In this document: positions 26,277 to 35,413 of the stretch, in pieces | Numbering within the stretch: position 1 is the stretch's first letter | Layout: each line of letters begins with the position of its first letter | Assembly: GCF_902498805.1 (NCBI RefSeq) | Contig: NZ_LR701608.1 | Location: 1-61,591 of the forward strand | Direction of reading: 5' to 3' | From: Imperialibacter sp. EC-SDR9 | GTDB lineage: Bacteria > Bacteroidota > Bacteroidia > Cytophagales > Cyclobacteriaceae | DNA length: 61,591 nucleotides | Notes under the pieces: generated by a model | Seen by the model: the letters and a program-made list of their open reading frames with translations, nothing else | Database searches by the model: none | What the model was told of the DNA's origin: nothing | Program-made: the position numbers and the translations under genes

Positions 26277-29200
26277 ATGGAAATTACTAAAATATCTATC
26301 AAGAGACCCTCACTAGTAGTGGTGCTGTTTACCATCCTGATTTTTCTGGGTGCTATCAGCTACTTCTCACTCAACTATGAGCTGATCCCAAAGTTCAGCC
26401 CTCCAATACTAACAGTAAGCACAGTTTATCCTGGCGCATCTCCTTATGAAGTGGAGAACTCAGTGTCGAAAGAGCTGGAAAACACCCTGTCTTCTCTGGA
26501 AAACATCGACCAGCTACGTACCACCTCCATTGAAGGGGTATCCATCATTGTGATTCAGCTAAAAGCCGATGCAGATGTTGACCTGGCCCTGCAAGAGGCC
26601 CAGCGAAAAATCAACACCATTATGGGCAACCTGCCCGAGGACGTAAGAGCGCCTGCCCTCAACAAGTTCAGCTTTGATGACCTCCCCATTATGCGAATGG
26701 GAGCCACTGCTGATATGGAGGCAACCAAGTTTTACGATGTAGTGGAAAACAGGATACAGCCGGCTCTGGCACGTATCCCAGGTGTAGCTCAAATCAACAT
26801 CATTGGCGGTGAAGAGCGTGAAATCAGGGTGAACATTAATCGTGAGAGACTGAATGCCTACAACCTTTCCATCCTTCAGGTGTCGCAGCTCATTCAAAAT
26901 GCCAACCTTGATTTCCCTACAGGCAAAATAAAAACCAGTGAAGACCAGGTGCTTGTTCGCCTGGCTGGTAAATATGAGTCGTTGGATCAGATGCGCAACC
27001 TGGTGGTGACTGTGGTGGACGGCGCTCCTGTGAGACTGAAAGATATTGCCGAAGTACAGGACACAAAGAAAGAGGCTACCATGATTACCCGTGTGGACAG
27101 GGTCAACTCACTGGGTATTTCCATTCTTAAGCAATCGGATGCCAACGCCGTGGAGGTAAGCCGTCTGGTGAATGCCGAAATCACCAAGCTTCAAAAAATA
27201 TACGCCGGCGACAATTTGAGATTCAGTATTGCCTCCGACTCTTCTGGATACACTCTGGAAGCAGCTGATTCTGTAATACACGACTTATTTATCGCTATCA
27301 TTCTCGTAGCAATTGTGATGCTATTGTTCCTGCACTCGCTGCGAAATGCCATTATCGTAATGATTGCCGTACCCCTGTCGCTCATTTCGACGTTCATTGC
27401 TATCAACCTGCTGGACTACTCACTGAACCTGATGACGCTACTAGCGCTTTCCCTCGTCGTTGGTATTCTGGTGGATGACGCCATCGTGGTGATTGAGAAT
27501 ATTTATCGCCACATGGAAATGGGCAAGAGCCGGGCAAGGGCCGCCTTTGACGGTGTGAAAGAAATCGGGTTTACCGTAGTGTCGATCACCATGGTGATTG
27601 TGGTGGTGTTCTTCCCAATCGCCCTTACTTCAGGTCTTATCTCTAACCTGATGAAGCAGTTTTCGATAGTAGTTGTGATCTCCACACTGCTCAGCTTACT
27701 GGTTTCATTTACGGTCATCCCACTTCTTTCCTCCAGGTTTTCAAAACTCGAGCACCTTTCTAATAAAAACCTCTTTGGAAGATTTATCCTTGGTTTCGAA
27801 AAAGGAATTGACGGGTTTGCGAGCTGGCTCAAAGGAATTCTTGTGTGGGCCCTTGGTCATAAGTTTGTGACCATCGCCGTTACTTTCGTTCTCTTCGTGG
27901 CAGCCGTAGCGCTGGTTCCAATGGGTTTCATTGGCGCTGAGTTTGTTACTCAAGGTGACCGGGGTGAGTTCATCGTTCAGGTGGAAATGCCTAAAGATGC
28001 CACCCTCGAACAGACAAACCTTGCCACCAGAAAAATTGAAGATATTCTGGCAGAAAAGCCTGAAATCACATCGCTGTTTACCACTGTCGGTCAGCAGTCT
28101 ACCGGTGGTGTGGGTGGCTCTGCACAGGGAACGGCCTATGCCGCAGAAATTACCGTAAAGGTTGTGCCTGAAGATCAGAGAGAGCACTCCAGCAATATCC
28201 TGGCAAGCTTACTTAAAAATGAATTGGAGGCCAAAGTGCCGGAAGCCAAAATCAAGACCACACCGATTTCCATCATGGGCACGGCCAACCAGGCACCTAT
28301 CGATATCATTGTGAAAGGGCCTACCCTTGACAGTGTGATGGTGTATGCCAACAAAGTGTTGGAAGAGGTGAAGAAAGTATCGGGCACCACAGAAATGAAA
28401 CTGTCGGTGGAAGCTGGTAACCCTGAAATATTTGTGGCTGTTGATCGTGACAAAATGGCTTCGCTTGGCTTATCGCTTGAAATGGTTGGTGCCACGATGC
28501 AAACAGCTTTCAACGGAAATAACGATGCAAAATTCCGTCAGGGAGAGTACGACTACGATATCAATATCAAGTTCGACGACTTCGACAGAAAGAGCATTGA
28601 CGATATCAAAGCACTCAGCCTTGTAAACAACAAAGGGCAACTTATCAGGCTGGATCAGTTTGCTGCGGTCAAGGAAAGTACAGGCCCGTCAAGGTTGGAA
28701 AGAAAGGACAGAATTACTTCCGTGTCTGTGCAGTCGCAGGTAATAGGTCGCCCCTCAGGTACTGTAACTGCTGAGATTAAAGAAAGACTGGCGAAACTCG
28801 ATCCTCCGACGGAGGTAAGCTATGAGTTCGGCGGTGATGCACAAAACCAATCCGAAGCTTTCTCAAGCCTTTTGATCGCTTTTGCTTCCTCCATCCTGCT
28901 GGTGTACCTAATCCTTGTAGCCTTGTACGATAACTATGTTTATCCTTTCGTGGTGTTGTTCTCCATTCCATTAGCCATGGTTGGCTCCCTGCTGGCACTT
29001 GCTATGACCCAGAACACGCTCAGTATATTTACCATCCTGGGTATCATTATGTTGATAGGCCTGGTAGCGAAAAATGCCATTTTGGTGGTGGACTTTACTA
29101 ACCACCTGAAGGAGAAGGGTATGAAAACGAAGGATGCCCTGGTCGAAGCTACTCAGGAACGTCTCAGACCCATTCTTATGACCACCATTGCGATGGTGAT

Positions 29201-29450
29201 AGGCATGCTTCCGATTGCCATCGCTACCGGCCCAGGTGCTGCGTGGAAAAATGGCCTGGCGTGGGCCATCATTGGTGGCTTGATCAGCTCTATGTTCCTT
29301 ACTCTGGTTGTTATACCTGTAGCATACCAGATAGTCGACAGCGTGCTGGCAAGATTCGGATTAGATAAAAAGGGCCATGACTATGCCAAAGAGCTTGACG
29401 AAAGCGAAGGTGTTGAAGACAAGCACATTGAAGAATTGATTCACGCATAA
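26277..29450 (+). CDS. RND efflux permease (AcrB family, second pump)
   Basis: 1057 residues, full length. N-terminal TM1 (SIKRPSLVVVLFTILIFLG), porter domains, and TM4 with the proton-relay aspartates in GILVDDAIVVIENIYRHMEMG (near residue 400). The second half has QSEAFSSLLIAFASSILLVY and LVAKNAILVVDFTNHLKEKG. The C-terminal tail is acidic. With the two preceding genes it forms a complete tripartite pump. It is distinct from the permease at 2922-5981 and not a recent duplicate. Substrate is unknown. Confidence 0.93.
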   Translation: MEITKISIKRPSLVVVLFTILIFLGAISYFSLNYELIPKFSPPILTVSTVYPGASPYEVENSVSKELENTLSSLENIDQLRTTSIEGVSIIVIQLKADADVDLALQEAQRKINTIMGNLPEDVRAPALNKFSFDDLPIMRMGATADMEATKFYDVVENRIQPALARIPGVAQINIIGGEEREIRVNINRERLNAYNLSILQVSQLIQNANLDFPTGKIKTSEDQVLVRLAGKYESLDQMRNLVVTVVDGAPVRLKDIAEVQDTKKEATMITRVDRVNSLGISILKQSDANAVEVSRLVNAEITKLQKIYAGDNLRFSIASDSSGYTLEAADSVIHDLFIAIILVAIVMLLFLHSLRNAIIVMIAVPLSLISTFIAINLLDYSLNLMTLLALSLVVGILVDDAIVVIENIYRHMEMGKSRARAAFDGVKEIGFTVVSITMVIVVVFFPIALTSGLISNLMKQFSIVVVISTLLSLLVSFTVIPLLSSRFSKLEHLSNKNLFGRFILGFEKGIDGFASWLKGILVWALGHKFVTIAVTFVLFVAAVALVPMGFIGAEFVTQGDRGEFIVQVEMPKDATLEQTNLATRKIEDILAEKPEITSLFTTVGQQSTGGVGGSAQGTAYAAEITVKVVPEDQREHSSNILASLLKNELEAKVPEAKIKTTPISIMGTANQAPIDIIVKGPTLDSVMVYANKVLEEVKKVSGTTEMKLSVEAGNPEIFVAVDRDKMASLGLSLEMVGATMQTAFNGNNDAKFRQGEYDYDINIKFDDFDRKSIDDIKALSLVNNKGQLIRLDQFAAVKESTGPSRLERKDRITSVSVQSQVIGRPSGTVTAEIKERLAKLDPPTEVSYEFGGDAQNQSEAFSSLLIAFASSILLVYLILVALYDNYVYPFVVLFSIPLAMVGSLLALAMTQNTLSIFTILGIIMLIGLVAKNAILVVDFTNHLKEKGMKTKDALVEATQERLRPILMTTIAMVIGMLPIAIATGPGAAWKNGLAWAIIGGLISSMFLTLVVIPVAYQIVDSVLARFGLDKKGHDYAKELDESEGVEDKHIEELIHA

Positions 29451-29465
29451 GTTTGGTTGGTGGAT

Positions 29466-29510
29466 AGGCGGAGTTAAGGAGTTTCATGGCTCTACTCCGC
29501 CTTATTTTTT
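29466..29510 (+). terminator. Intrinsic terminator of the second efflux operon, abutting the tetR start
   Basis: AGGCGGAGT (29466-29474) pairs with ACTCCGCCT (29494-29502) across a 19-base loop, followed by TATTTTTT (29503-29510). It ends only 5 bases before the ATG of the TetR gene at 29516. The downstream gene therefore needs read-through or a start inside the U-tract; TATTTTTT is one base off the TAnnTTTG -7 element. Confidence 0.75.
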
Positions 29511-29515
29511 AGTAC

Positions 29516-30127
29516 ATGGAAGCAAACGAAACCAAAGAAAGAATCATCAGCTACCTGCTGGAGAAATTCCTGACAGAGCCTACCCGGCTGGACACCGTCG
29601 ACGAATGGGCCAGGGATCTGGGTATGTCCAAGAAGACGATCTACAAGTATTTTCCTGCAAAAGAGCATTTGCTTAGCGAGTTATTTTCTACCATGCTGGA
29701 GAAGCAAAGGGAGATGTTATCGACGATAATCGAAGGTGACGAGTCTTCTATTCACAAACTACTTCTTTTTATCAACCATTTCAGGGCGGTTTTGGAACGA
29801 ATCCCTGGTGGAGTCATTCTTCAAATCGAGAAGCACCATAGAGAAGTATATAGCATATGGGAATCTCACAAAGAGGATTTCATCGACCAAATTTTCATCC
29901 AGCTGATCGAAGGCGGCAAAAAAGAAGGCCACATTCTGTCCGATCTTAACCCACTATTCCTTTCCCGTTTCTGGGAAAACAATGTCCGAAACCTTATCCT
30001 CCAATTGCCCTATTCGTCGGTTATGTCCACCCGGTCGGCATTTGACGAAATCAAAAAAATCTTTCTTCGTGGCATCTCAACCGCCGAAGGCATCGCCGAG
30101 CTTGAAAGAATAGGTGCTATAAAATAA
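29516..30127 (+). CDS. TetR/AcrR family transcriptional regulator
   Basis: 203 residues with an N-terminal TetR helix-turn-helix (TVDEWARDLGMSKKTIYKYF, about 27-46, then PAKEHLLSELF) and a divergent helical ligand domain. It follows the RND permease gene and may regulate the pump or the downstream peptidase. A terminator hairpin separates it from the pump, so it is probably not simply cotranscribed. The operon is thus bracketed by two regulators of different families. No clear TetR palindrome was found in the adjoining gaps. Confidence 0.88.
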   Translation: MEANETKERIISYLLEKFLTEPTRLDTVDEWARDLGMSKKTIYKYFPAKEHLLSELFSTMLEKQREMLSTIIEGDESSIHKLLLFINHFRAVLERIPGGVILQIEKHHREVYSIWESHKEDFIDQIFIQLIEGGKKEGHILSDLNPLFLSRFWENNVRNLILQLPYSSVMSTRSAFDEIKKIFLRGISTAEGIAELERIGAIK

Positions 30128-30144
30128 CCACTCATCCCAAATAC

Positions 30145-30175
30145 GTTGAGGCCGTTGCCAGTCATGGTAACTTTG
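30145..30175 (+). promoter_or_regulatory. Promoter of the M14 peptidase gene
   Basis: GTTG at 30145-30148 and TAACTTTG at 30168-30175, an exact TAnnTTTG match, are separated by 19 bases, the preferred Bacteroidota spacing. Transcription would begin near 30182, about 17 bases before the ATG at 30199. Confidence 0.65.
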
Positions 30176-30198
30176 ATATTCACCATGACAAGACGGTT

Positions 30199-32748
30199 AT
30201 GAAGCGTATATTTCTACTACTATTTGCCTTTTCATTAACAGGGTTAGCTCAGGCCCAAAACGAGTATTTCTTTCCGGAGCACGGAAATTTTGACTCAAGC
30301 ATACCAAGCCCGGAGGAGTTTCTCGGCTATCCCATCGGCGATTGGCACACCCGCCACGATAATATTGTAGCCTACATGGAGAAGCTGGCGGCAGTGTCCG
30401 ACAGAGCTACAGTTCAAAATATTGGCTACACCTACGAACACCGGGCACAGGTGGTACTTACCATCTCCAGCCCGGCCAACCTTAGTCGACTTGAAGCTAT
30501 CCGCACAGAGCACCTCAAGCTCACCGACCCAACCCAGCCAATGCCTGACATCAGCAAAATTCCTGCTATCATTCACCTGGGTTACAATGTGCATGGCAAC
30601 GAGCCGAGTTCAGCAGAAGCTGCCCTGCTCACAGCCTACTATCTGGTAGCCTCCAACGAACCTGAGGCCGAACAATACCGCCAAAACGGAGTGATCTTCA
30701 TCGAGCCATCGCTGAACCCTGACGGCCGTGATCGCCACGCTAACTGGGCCAATATGCACAAGGGCTTTCCACCAGTAGCGGACGCTATCGACAGAGAACA
30801 CAACGAAGTATGGCCTGGCGGCCGCACCAATCACTACTGGTACGACCTCAACCGTGACTGGCTTCCGCTCGCTCACATTGAAAGCCAAAACAGAATCAAG
30901 TGGCACCAAAAGTGGTACCCCAACATGGTGACTGATTTTCACGAAATGGGCACCAACAGCACCTATTTCTTTGAACCAACCAAACCTTATGGCTCTGAAA
31001 ATCCCGTTGTTGGCCGCAAGAACTATGATGTATTGAATCCTGTCATGGCCAAGTATTTTCATGAGTCCATGGACGACCTCGGCTCCTTGTATTTTCTAAG
31101 AGAGCAGTACGACAACTCCTACCCAGGTTATGGAGCTACTTACGCCGACATCCACGGGGGGCTTGGTGTTACTTTTGAGCAAGCCAGCAGCCGTGGGCAT
31201 TTGCAGCACACCACCACTAAGGACATCACCTTTGCGTTCACCATTCGCAACCATGTGGCTACCAGCCTGGCGACAGTGAAAGGTGTGGTAAAGGAAAAAG
31301 AAACATTCCAGCGCCACATGAAAGAGTTCTTCGAAGAAAGTGTGAAGCAGGGAGCAGCTGACCCAATCAAAGCCTATGTGTTTGGTGACAATTTTGACAG
31401 CGGAAGAACCAATGCTTTTGTCGACCTTCTGCTTCAGCACCACGTGAAGGTGTACGAAAATCCTACAACTCAAACCCTGTCGGGGCAGCGTTTCGAAAGT
31501 GGAAAATCTTACCTAGTACCTACCAACCAGAAGCAGTACCGCATGGTGCGCTCTGTTTTTGAGAAGGTGAAACAATACGATGACTCTGTATTTTACGACG
31601 CCTCCACGTGGACGATGATACTGGCCTATGGGCTACCACATGCTGAAATCAAAGCCAAAGCACCTGCTCTTGGTGCAGAGCTTACAGCAGTTCCATCAGC
31701 AAAGCCAACTGTGGAAAAGGCAACCTATGCCTATATTCTTGACTGGAGAGAATATGCGGCACCAAAGGCACTTTATCATCTTCTGAAAAACGGCGTTTTT
31801 GCCAAAGTAGCCTACCAGCCTTTTTCAGCCATAGTGAAGGGAGCCGAAAAAAACTACTCCTATGGCTCGATACTCGTGTCAGTTGCTGATCAGAATGTAG
31901 ACCCCGAACAACTCTTTGAACTGGTAAAGGAAGCGAGTGAGCTCTCAGGCTTGTCCTTTGATGCAACGGCCACCGGCTACACCGACAAAGGAGTAGGCTT
32001 GGGCTCAAGAAGCTTCGAAACCGTTACGCTGCCCAAAGCGCTGATGGTTATCGGTGAAGGAATATTCCTTTATGAGGCTGGCGAAGTGTGGCATTTACTT
32101 GACAGCAAAATCGGCATGCCCATCACAAAAGTGGACAAAGGCGACATAGGACAGGTGAGGCTCTCAGACTACAACACCGTGATCTTAGTCAACGGACGAT
32201 ACAATGATGTGTCAGACAGTTTCATTGAAGACCTGAAAGCCTGGATTCGTGGTGGTGGGACACTTATTACCCAAAAAGGGGCTACCCAATGGGCCATCTC
32301 CAAAGGCCTGGTGAAAGAAAAACTGGCAGAAAGCAAAGACGAAAAAACTCCGGGGAGAATGGACTATGAAGATGCCCGCAACTACTACGGTGCTCAGAGC
32401 ATCGGCGGTGTGATATTCGAAGCCGATTTGGATCTAACAAACCCCATAGCCTTTGGTTATACCTCAAAGAAACTGCCGGTGTACCGGAACAGCTCTATCT
32501 TTCTGAAACCAAGCGAAAGCCCGTTCAGGACAGCGGCGCAGTACACCGCTCAACCATGGTTGGCCGGTTTTGTCACACCTTCTAATGTCGAAAAGGTGAA
32601 AAACTCTCCTTCAATACTGCTGGATGGTAGTGGGCGTGGCAGAACCATCTTGTTTACCGACAATTGCAACTTCAGAGGCTACTGGTATGGCACCAACAAG
32701 CTGTTTTTGAATGCGCTGTTCTTTGGAAGCACCATTTCGGTGCCTTAA
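30199..32748 (+). CDS. Secreted M14 family zinc carboxypeptidase
   Basis: 849-residue exported metallopeptidase. The signal peptide is MKRIFLLLFAFSLTGLAQAQ. The M14 zinc site is HGNE (His132, Glu135) and His248 in VTDFHEMGTN; Arg219 in DLNRDW matches the substrate-binding Arg of carboxypeptidases. After the peptidase domain (to about 370) the C-terminal half looks like a class I glutamine-amidotransferase-like domain (VILVNGRYNDVSD, WIRGGGTLITQKG), a layout seen in large Bacteroidota M14 proteins. It has its own promoter and a hairpin after the stop, so it is probably monocistronic. It likely trims peptides outside the cytoplasm; exact specificity is unknown. Confidence 0.9.
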   Translation: MKRIFLLLFAFSLTGLAQAQNEYFFPEHGNFDSSIPSPEEFLGYPIGDWHTRHDNIVAYMEKLAAVSDRATVQNIGYTYEHRAQVVLTISSPANLSRLEAIRTEHLKLTDPTQPMPDISKIPAIIHLGYNVHGNEPSSAEAALLTAYYLVASNEPEAEQYRQNGVIFIEPSLNPDGRDRHANWANMHKGFPPVADAIDREHNEVWPGGRTNHYWYDLNRDWLPLAHIESQNRIKWHQKWYPNMVTDFHEMGTNSTYFFEPTKPYGSENPVVGRKNYDVLNPVMAKYFHESMDDLGSLYFLREQYDNSYPGYGATYADIHGGLGVTFEQASSRGHLQHTTTKDITFAFTIRNHVATSLATVKGVVKEKETFQRHMKEFFEESVKQGAADPIKAYVFGDNFDSGRTNAFVDLLLQHHVKVYENPTTQTLSGQRFESGKSYLVPTNQKQYRMVRSVFEKVKQYDDSVFYDASTWTMILAYGLPHAEIKAKAPALGAELTAVPSAKPTVEKATYAYILDWREYAAPKALYHLLKNGVFAKVAYQPFSAIVKGAEKNYSYGSILVSVADQNVDPEQLFELVKEASELSGLSFDATATGYTDKGVGLGSRSFETVTLPKALMVIGEGIFLYEAGEVWHLLDSKIGMPITKVDKGDIGQVRLSDYNTVILVNGRYNDVSDSFIEDLKAWIRGGGTLITQKGATQWAISKGLVKEKLAESKDEKTPGRMDYEDARNYYGAQSIGGVIFEADLDLTNPIAFGYTSKKLPVYRNSSIFLKPSESPFRTAAQYTAQPWLAGFVTPSNVEKVKNSPSILLDGSGRGRTILFTDNCNFRGYWYGTNKLFLNALFFGSTISVP

Positions 32749-32775
32749 AGCCGAATCGGCATTTTGTGCAGGCTG

Positions 32776-32820
32776 AATAGAGTGAAAGGGGGAGAAATGC
32801 TTCCTCCCTTTCACGCTATT
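32776..32820. terminator. Hairpin after the M14 peptidase gene
   Basis: AATAG-A-GTGAAAGGG (32776-32790) pairs with CCCTTTCAC-G-CTATT (32806-32820): two stem segments of 9 and 5 pairs around a single mismatch, loop 15 bases. There is no U-run after it, so it may be a weak terminator or 3'-end stabiliser. Confidence 0.5.
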
Positions 32821-32882
32821 AATCCAACAGTTCACTCCGGTAATTTAGCCCCTTCACTCCATTTGGTCTGTCCACTCTTTGA

Positions 32883-32914
32883 TTTGCCTTGTTAAGCACT
32901 TGAACTAAACTTTA
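32883..32914 (+). promoter_or_regulatory. Likely promoter of the FAS1 lipoprotein gene
   Basis: TTTG at 32883-32886 is followed 19 bases later by TAAACTTTA (32906-32914), an imperfect -7 element with an extra base. The element ends 6 bases before the ATG at 32921, so any leader would be very short. Confidence 0.4.
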
Positions 32915-32920
32915 AGTGCA

Positions 32921-34336
32921 ATGACAAATAAAAGTAATTCAAAAAATTTCATTTGGAAGCCAATGGTCAGTCTCGCTTTGGTATTGACGATGGCTCTAAC
33001 TTTCACGTCGTGCAACGACGACGACGATGACGAGGTGATGCTGGACAATATTGTCACCATTGCCCAGGGTAACAGCAACCTTTCAATTCTTGTAAGTGCT
33101 CTTACTAAATTTCCTGACTTGGTTTCGGCTCTTCAAGCTGACGGAACGTACACTGTTTTTGCGCCAAACAACGCAGCATTCACTGCCCTTCTTGGGGTAA
33201 TTGGCCAGGAAAGCCTCGATGATATACCTGAGCCAGTGTTGAGAAGAGTGTTGGAATATCATGTCTTGGCGTCAAAAGTGGCGTCTACTGATTTAACCGA
33301 CGGCCAAACTGCCGGTACGTTACTTACCGGTGAGAGCATCGAAGTAGGCGTTGGCAGCGGCGTCACTATCAATGGAGCCAATGTAGTAACAGCTAACGTA
33401 GAAGCCTCCAACGGTATAGTACATATTGTTGACGCTGTTTTGGTTCCATCACTGGAAGCAAGTATCGTGAATACTGTAGTGGAACCTGCTTATTTTAACA
33501 AAGACTTTTCCATTTTGACTGCGGCTGTTGTGAAGGCTGATCTTGTGGGCACACTTATCAACAAAGACGCTTCATTTACAGTTTTTGCTCCTACGAATGA
33601 AGCGTTCGAAGCAGCAGGGATAACCAGTATTGATGGCCTGGACGCTGACGCACTAACACCAATCCTTCTTTATCATGTTCTTGGTGCAGAAGTAACGGCA
33701 GCTGATTTGCCAGCTACAGGCAGTGCAGTAACTTCCCTTGGTGGGGATTTTTATTTGAGCATTAATGAAAATGGTGTATTCATCAACGGCTCCACACAAG
33801 TAATAGCCACCGACATTTCAGCAGACAATGGTGTTGTTCATGTTGTTGACAGAACACTTGTCCCTCCTACTCAAAACATTGTAGAGGTAGCTATTGCTTC
33901 GACAGAGGCAGGCACCCCCGAGTTCACACAATTGGTAGCCGCTCTGGTGAAAGTATCCAACGATCCAAGTGGAGCTGACCTGGTTGCAACATTAAGTGAT
34001 CCTGATGGTAACTTCACAGTTTTTGCCCCCACAGACGTAGCCTTCGCAGCGCTCTACGAAGCACTAGATGTAACTGGTGTTGACGAGATCGATGTTGCTA
34101 CTCTGCAAGCCGTTCTCACCTATCATGTGGTATCAGGTGCACGGATACTGTCTACCGACCTACCCAACTTAACATCTGGAACAGTTGGCACAGTCAACGG
34201 TGGAACTTTCGAGTTGGATCCCACAACAGCTACTATTGATGACAATGGCAGCACTAGTATAACCGATATAACGGCCACCGACATACTGGCCACTAATGGA
34301 GTTATCCACGTAATTGATAAAGTGATCCTCCCTTAA
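32921..34336 (+). CDS. Surface-type lipoprotein with three FAS1 (fasciclin) domains
   Basis: 471 residues. A signal peptide ends in a lipobox (LTFTSC, Cys31). The lipid cysteine is followed by CNDDDDDE, an acidic run like the lipoprotein export signal that sends Bacteroidota lipoproteins to the cell surface. Three FAS1 domains follow (about 43-178, 182-318, 325-470), each with the H1 motif (GTYTVFAPNNAAF, ASFTVFAPTNEAF, GNFTVFAPTDVAF), a YHV box, and a terminal GIVHIVD or GVIHVID strand. FAS1 proteins mediate adhesion. The first two end with nearly the same sequence (VVHVVDRTLVPP, IVHIVDAVLVPS), showing duplication. Confidence 0.92.
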   Translation: MTNKSNSKNFIWKPMVSLALVLTMALTFTSCNDDDDDEVMLDNIVTIAQGNSNLSILVSALTKFPDLVSALQADGTYTVFAPNNAAFTALLGVIGQESLDDIPEPVLRRVLEYHVLASKVASTDLTDGQTAGTLLTGESIEVGVGSGVTINGANVVTANVEASNGIVHIVDAVLVPSLEASIVNTVVEPAYFNKDFSILTAAVVKADLVGTLINKDASFTVFAPTNEAFEAAGITSIDGLDADALTPILLYHVLGAEVTAADLPATGSAVTSLGGDFYLSINENGVFINGSTQVIATDISADNGVVHVVDRTLVPPTQNIVEVAIASTEAGTPEFTQLVAALVKVSNDPSGADLVATLSDPDGNFTVFAPTDVAFAALYEALDVTGVDEIDVATLQAVLTYHVVSGARILSTDLPNLTSGTVGTVNGGTFELDPTTATIDDNGSTSITDITATDILATNGVIHVIDKVILP

Positions 34337-34344
34337 ACAGACTT

Positions 34345-34387
34345 CCGACGTGCGTCTCCAACATTTGGGGCACACGTCGGTTTTCTT
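34345..34387 (+). terminator. Intrinsic terminator after the FAS1 gene, ending next to the lytS-like start
   Basis: CCGACGTG (34345-34352) pairs with CACGTCGG (34373-34380) over a 20-base loop, then TTTTCTT (34381-34387). It fills most of the 56-base gap and ends 5 bases before the histidine kinase ATG at 34393. Confidence 0.75.
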
Positions 34388-34392
34388 CTAAT

Positions 34393-35409
34393 ATGTTCTC
34401 CTACAAGCATCGCTATCTATTTATCCTACTTCTTTCGGCGTATTCATACCTGAATATCAAATTCACCGAAGGCCAGAGGCTATTTTCAACCGAACTCCCT
34501 GAATGGATATTCTTCGGTACCATCCTTATTCTCGTGCTCTTTATTTGGGAGGGAAATAGGCTGATTGAAAAACTCAACCCAACAATTAATTTTCGAAATT
34601 GGGTCATCCACCCTTTACTGGTTCAATTTTTACTAAGTCTTTGCCTTGTCATTTCTATCTGCTGGGGGCTTGTGGTAATCGATGAACGTATATTACGACA
34701 TTCCCTTTCAATATCAGAGACCAAGCTGGCACTCAGCTTTGGCTTTAGAATTAACTTATTTCTCTACTGTATCAACACGATTGTTTTTTTTAATCAAAGA
34801 CTAAAAAAGACGCAAGCTGAGGCAGACCAATTTAAAATGGAAAGCATAGAGGCTAGGTATGAGGCACTTCGTTCTCAGATTAACCCTCATTTTCTATTCA
34901 ATAGTTTCAACGTACTGTCTACGCTGGTTTACAGAGATGCAGACACGGCCTCTCAGTTTATCAGTCAATTGTCGGATGTATACCGATACCTATTGTCCAC
35001 CAAAGACAATAAAGTGGTAAAATTGGAAGAGGAAATGCAATTTCTCGATTCCTACCTTTACTTGTTAAGAATTCGTTTCAACGACAGTCTGATCGTTCAT
35101 AGCGATGTTGCTGAATCAAAAAAAGGGTTGTTTATTCCGCCATCAACCTTACAGCTGCTAATCGAAAATGCGATCAAGCACAATATCATCTCAAAAAGGG
35201 ATCCCCTGGTAATTAAGATTTATGACGAAGAAGGCTTTATAGTCATTTCAAATAATCTTAATCCGAAAAAGGTCAAAGAACCATCAACCAGAGTGGGGCT
35301 GGAAAACATTAAAAGCAGATACCGGTTTATCAACGACAGGGGGCCGATTATCGACTCTTCAGATGGATTTTTTACAATAAAGGTTCCACTCATTGAAATC
35401 ACTGCATAA
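34393..35409 (+). CDS. LytS-like sensor histidine kinase (His_kinase family)
   Basis: 338-residue inner membrane kinase. Four membrane segments (about 7-22, 37-52, 72-97, 113-133) form the sensor region, without a large extracellular domain. The phosphoacceptor is His166 in RSQINPHFLFNSFN, the hallmark of the LytS/YehU group. The ATPase part shows IENAIKHN (N-box) and VGLENIKSRY (G-box). The response regulator gene follows after 4 bases. Because the upstream terminator ends just before this ATG, its promoter is not obvious and may lie within the FAS1 gene. Confidence 0.92.
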   Translation: MFSYKHRYLFILLLSAYSYLNIKFTEGQRLFSTELPEWIFFGTILILVLFIWEGNRLIEKLNPTINFRNWVIHPLLVQFLLSLCLVISICWGLVVIDERILRHSLSISETKLALSFGFRINLFLYCINTIVFFNQRLKKTQAEADQFKMESIEARYEALRSQINPHFLFNSFNVLSTLVYRDADTASQFISQLSDVYRYLLSTKDNKVVKLEEEMQFLDSYLYLLRIRFNDSLIVHSDVAESKKGLFIPPSTLQLLIENAIKHNIISKRDPLVIKIYDEEGFIVISNNLNPKKVKEPSTRVGLENIKSRYRFINDRGPIIDSSDGFFTIKVPLIEITA

Positions 35410-35413
35410 CACA

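Noticed and set aside
33010-33035. GAC/GAT repeat in the FAS1 gene as a microsatellite
   Set aside because: It encodes the acidic export signal and mixes codons, so slippage is unlikely to be its purpose.
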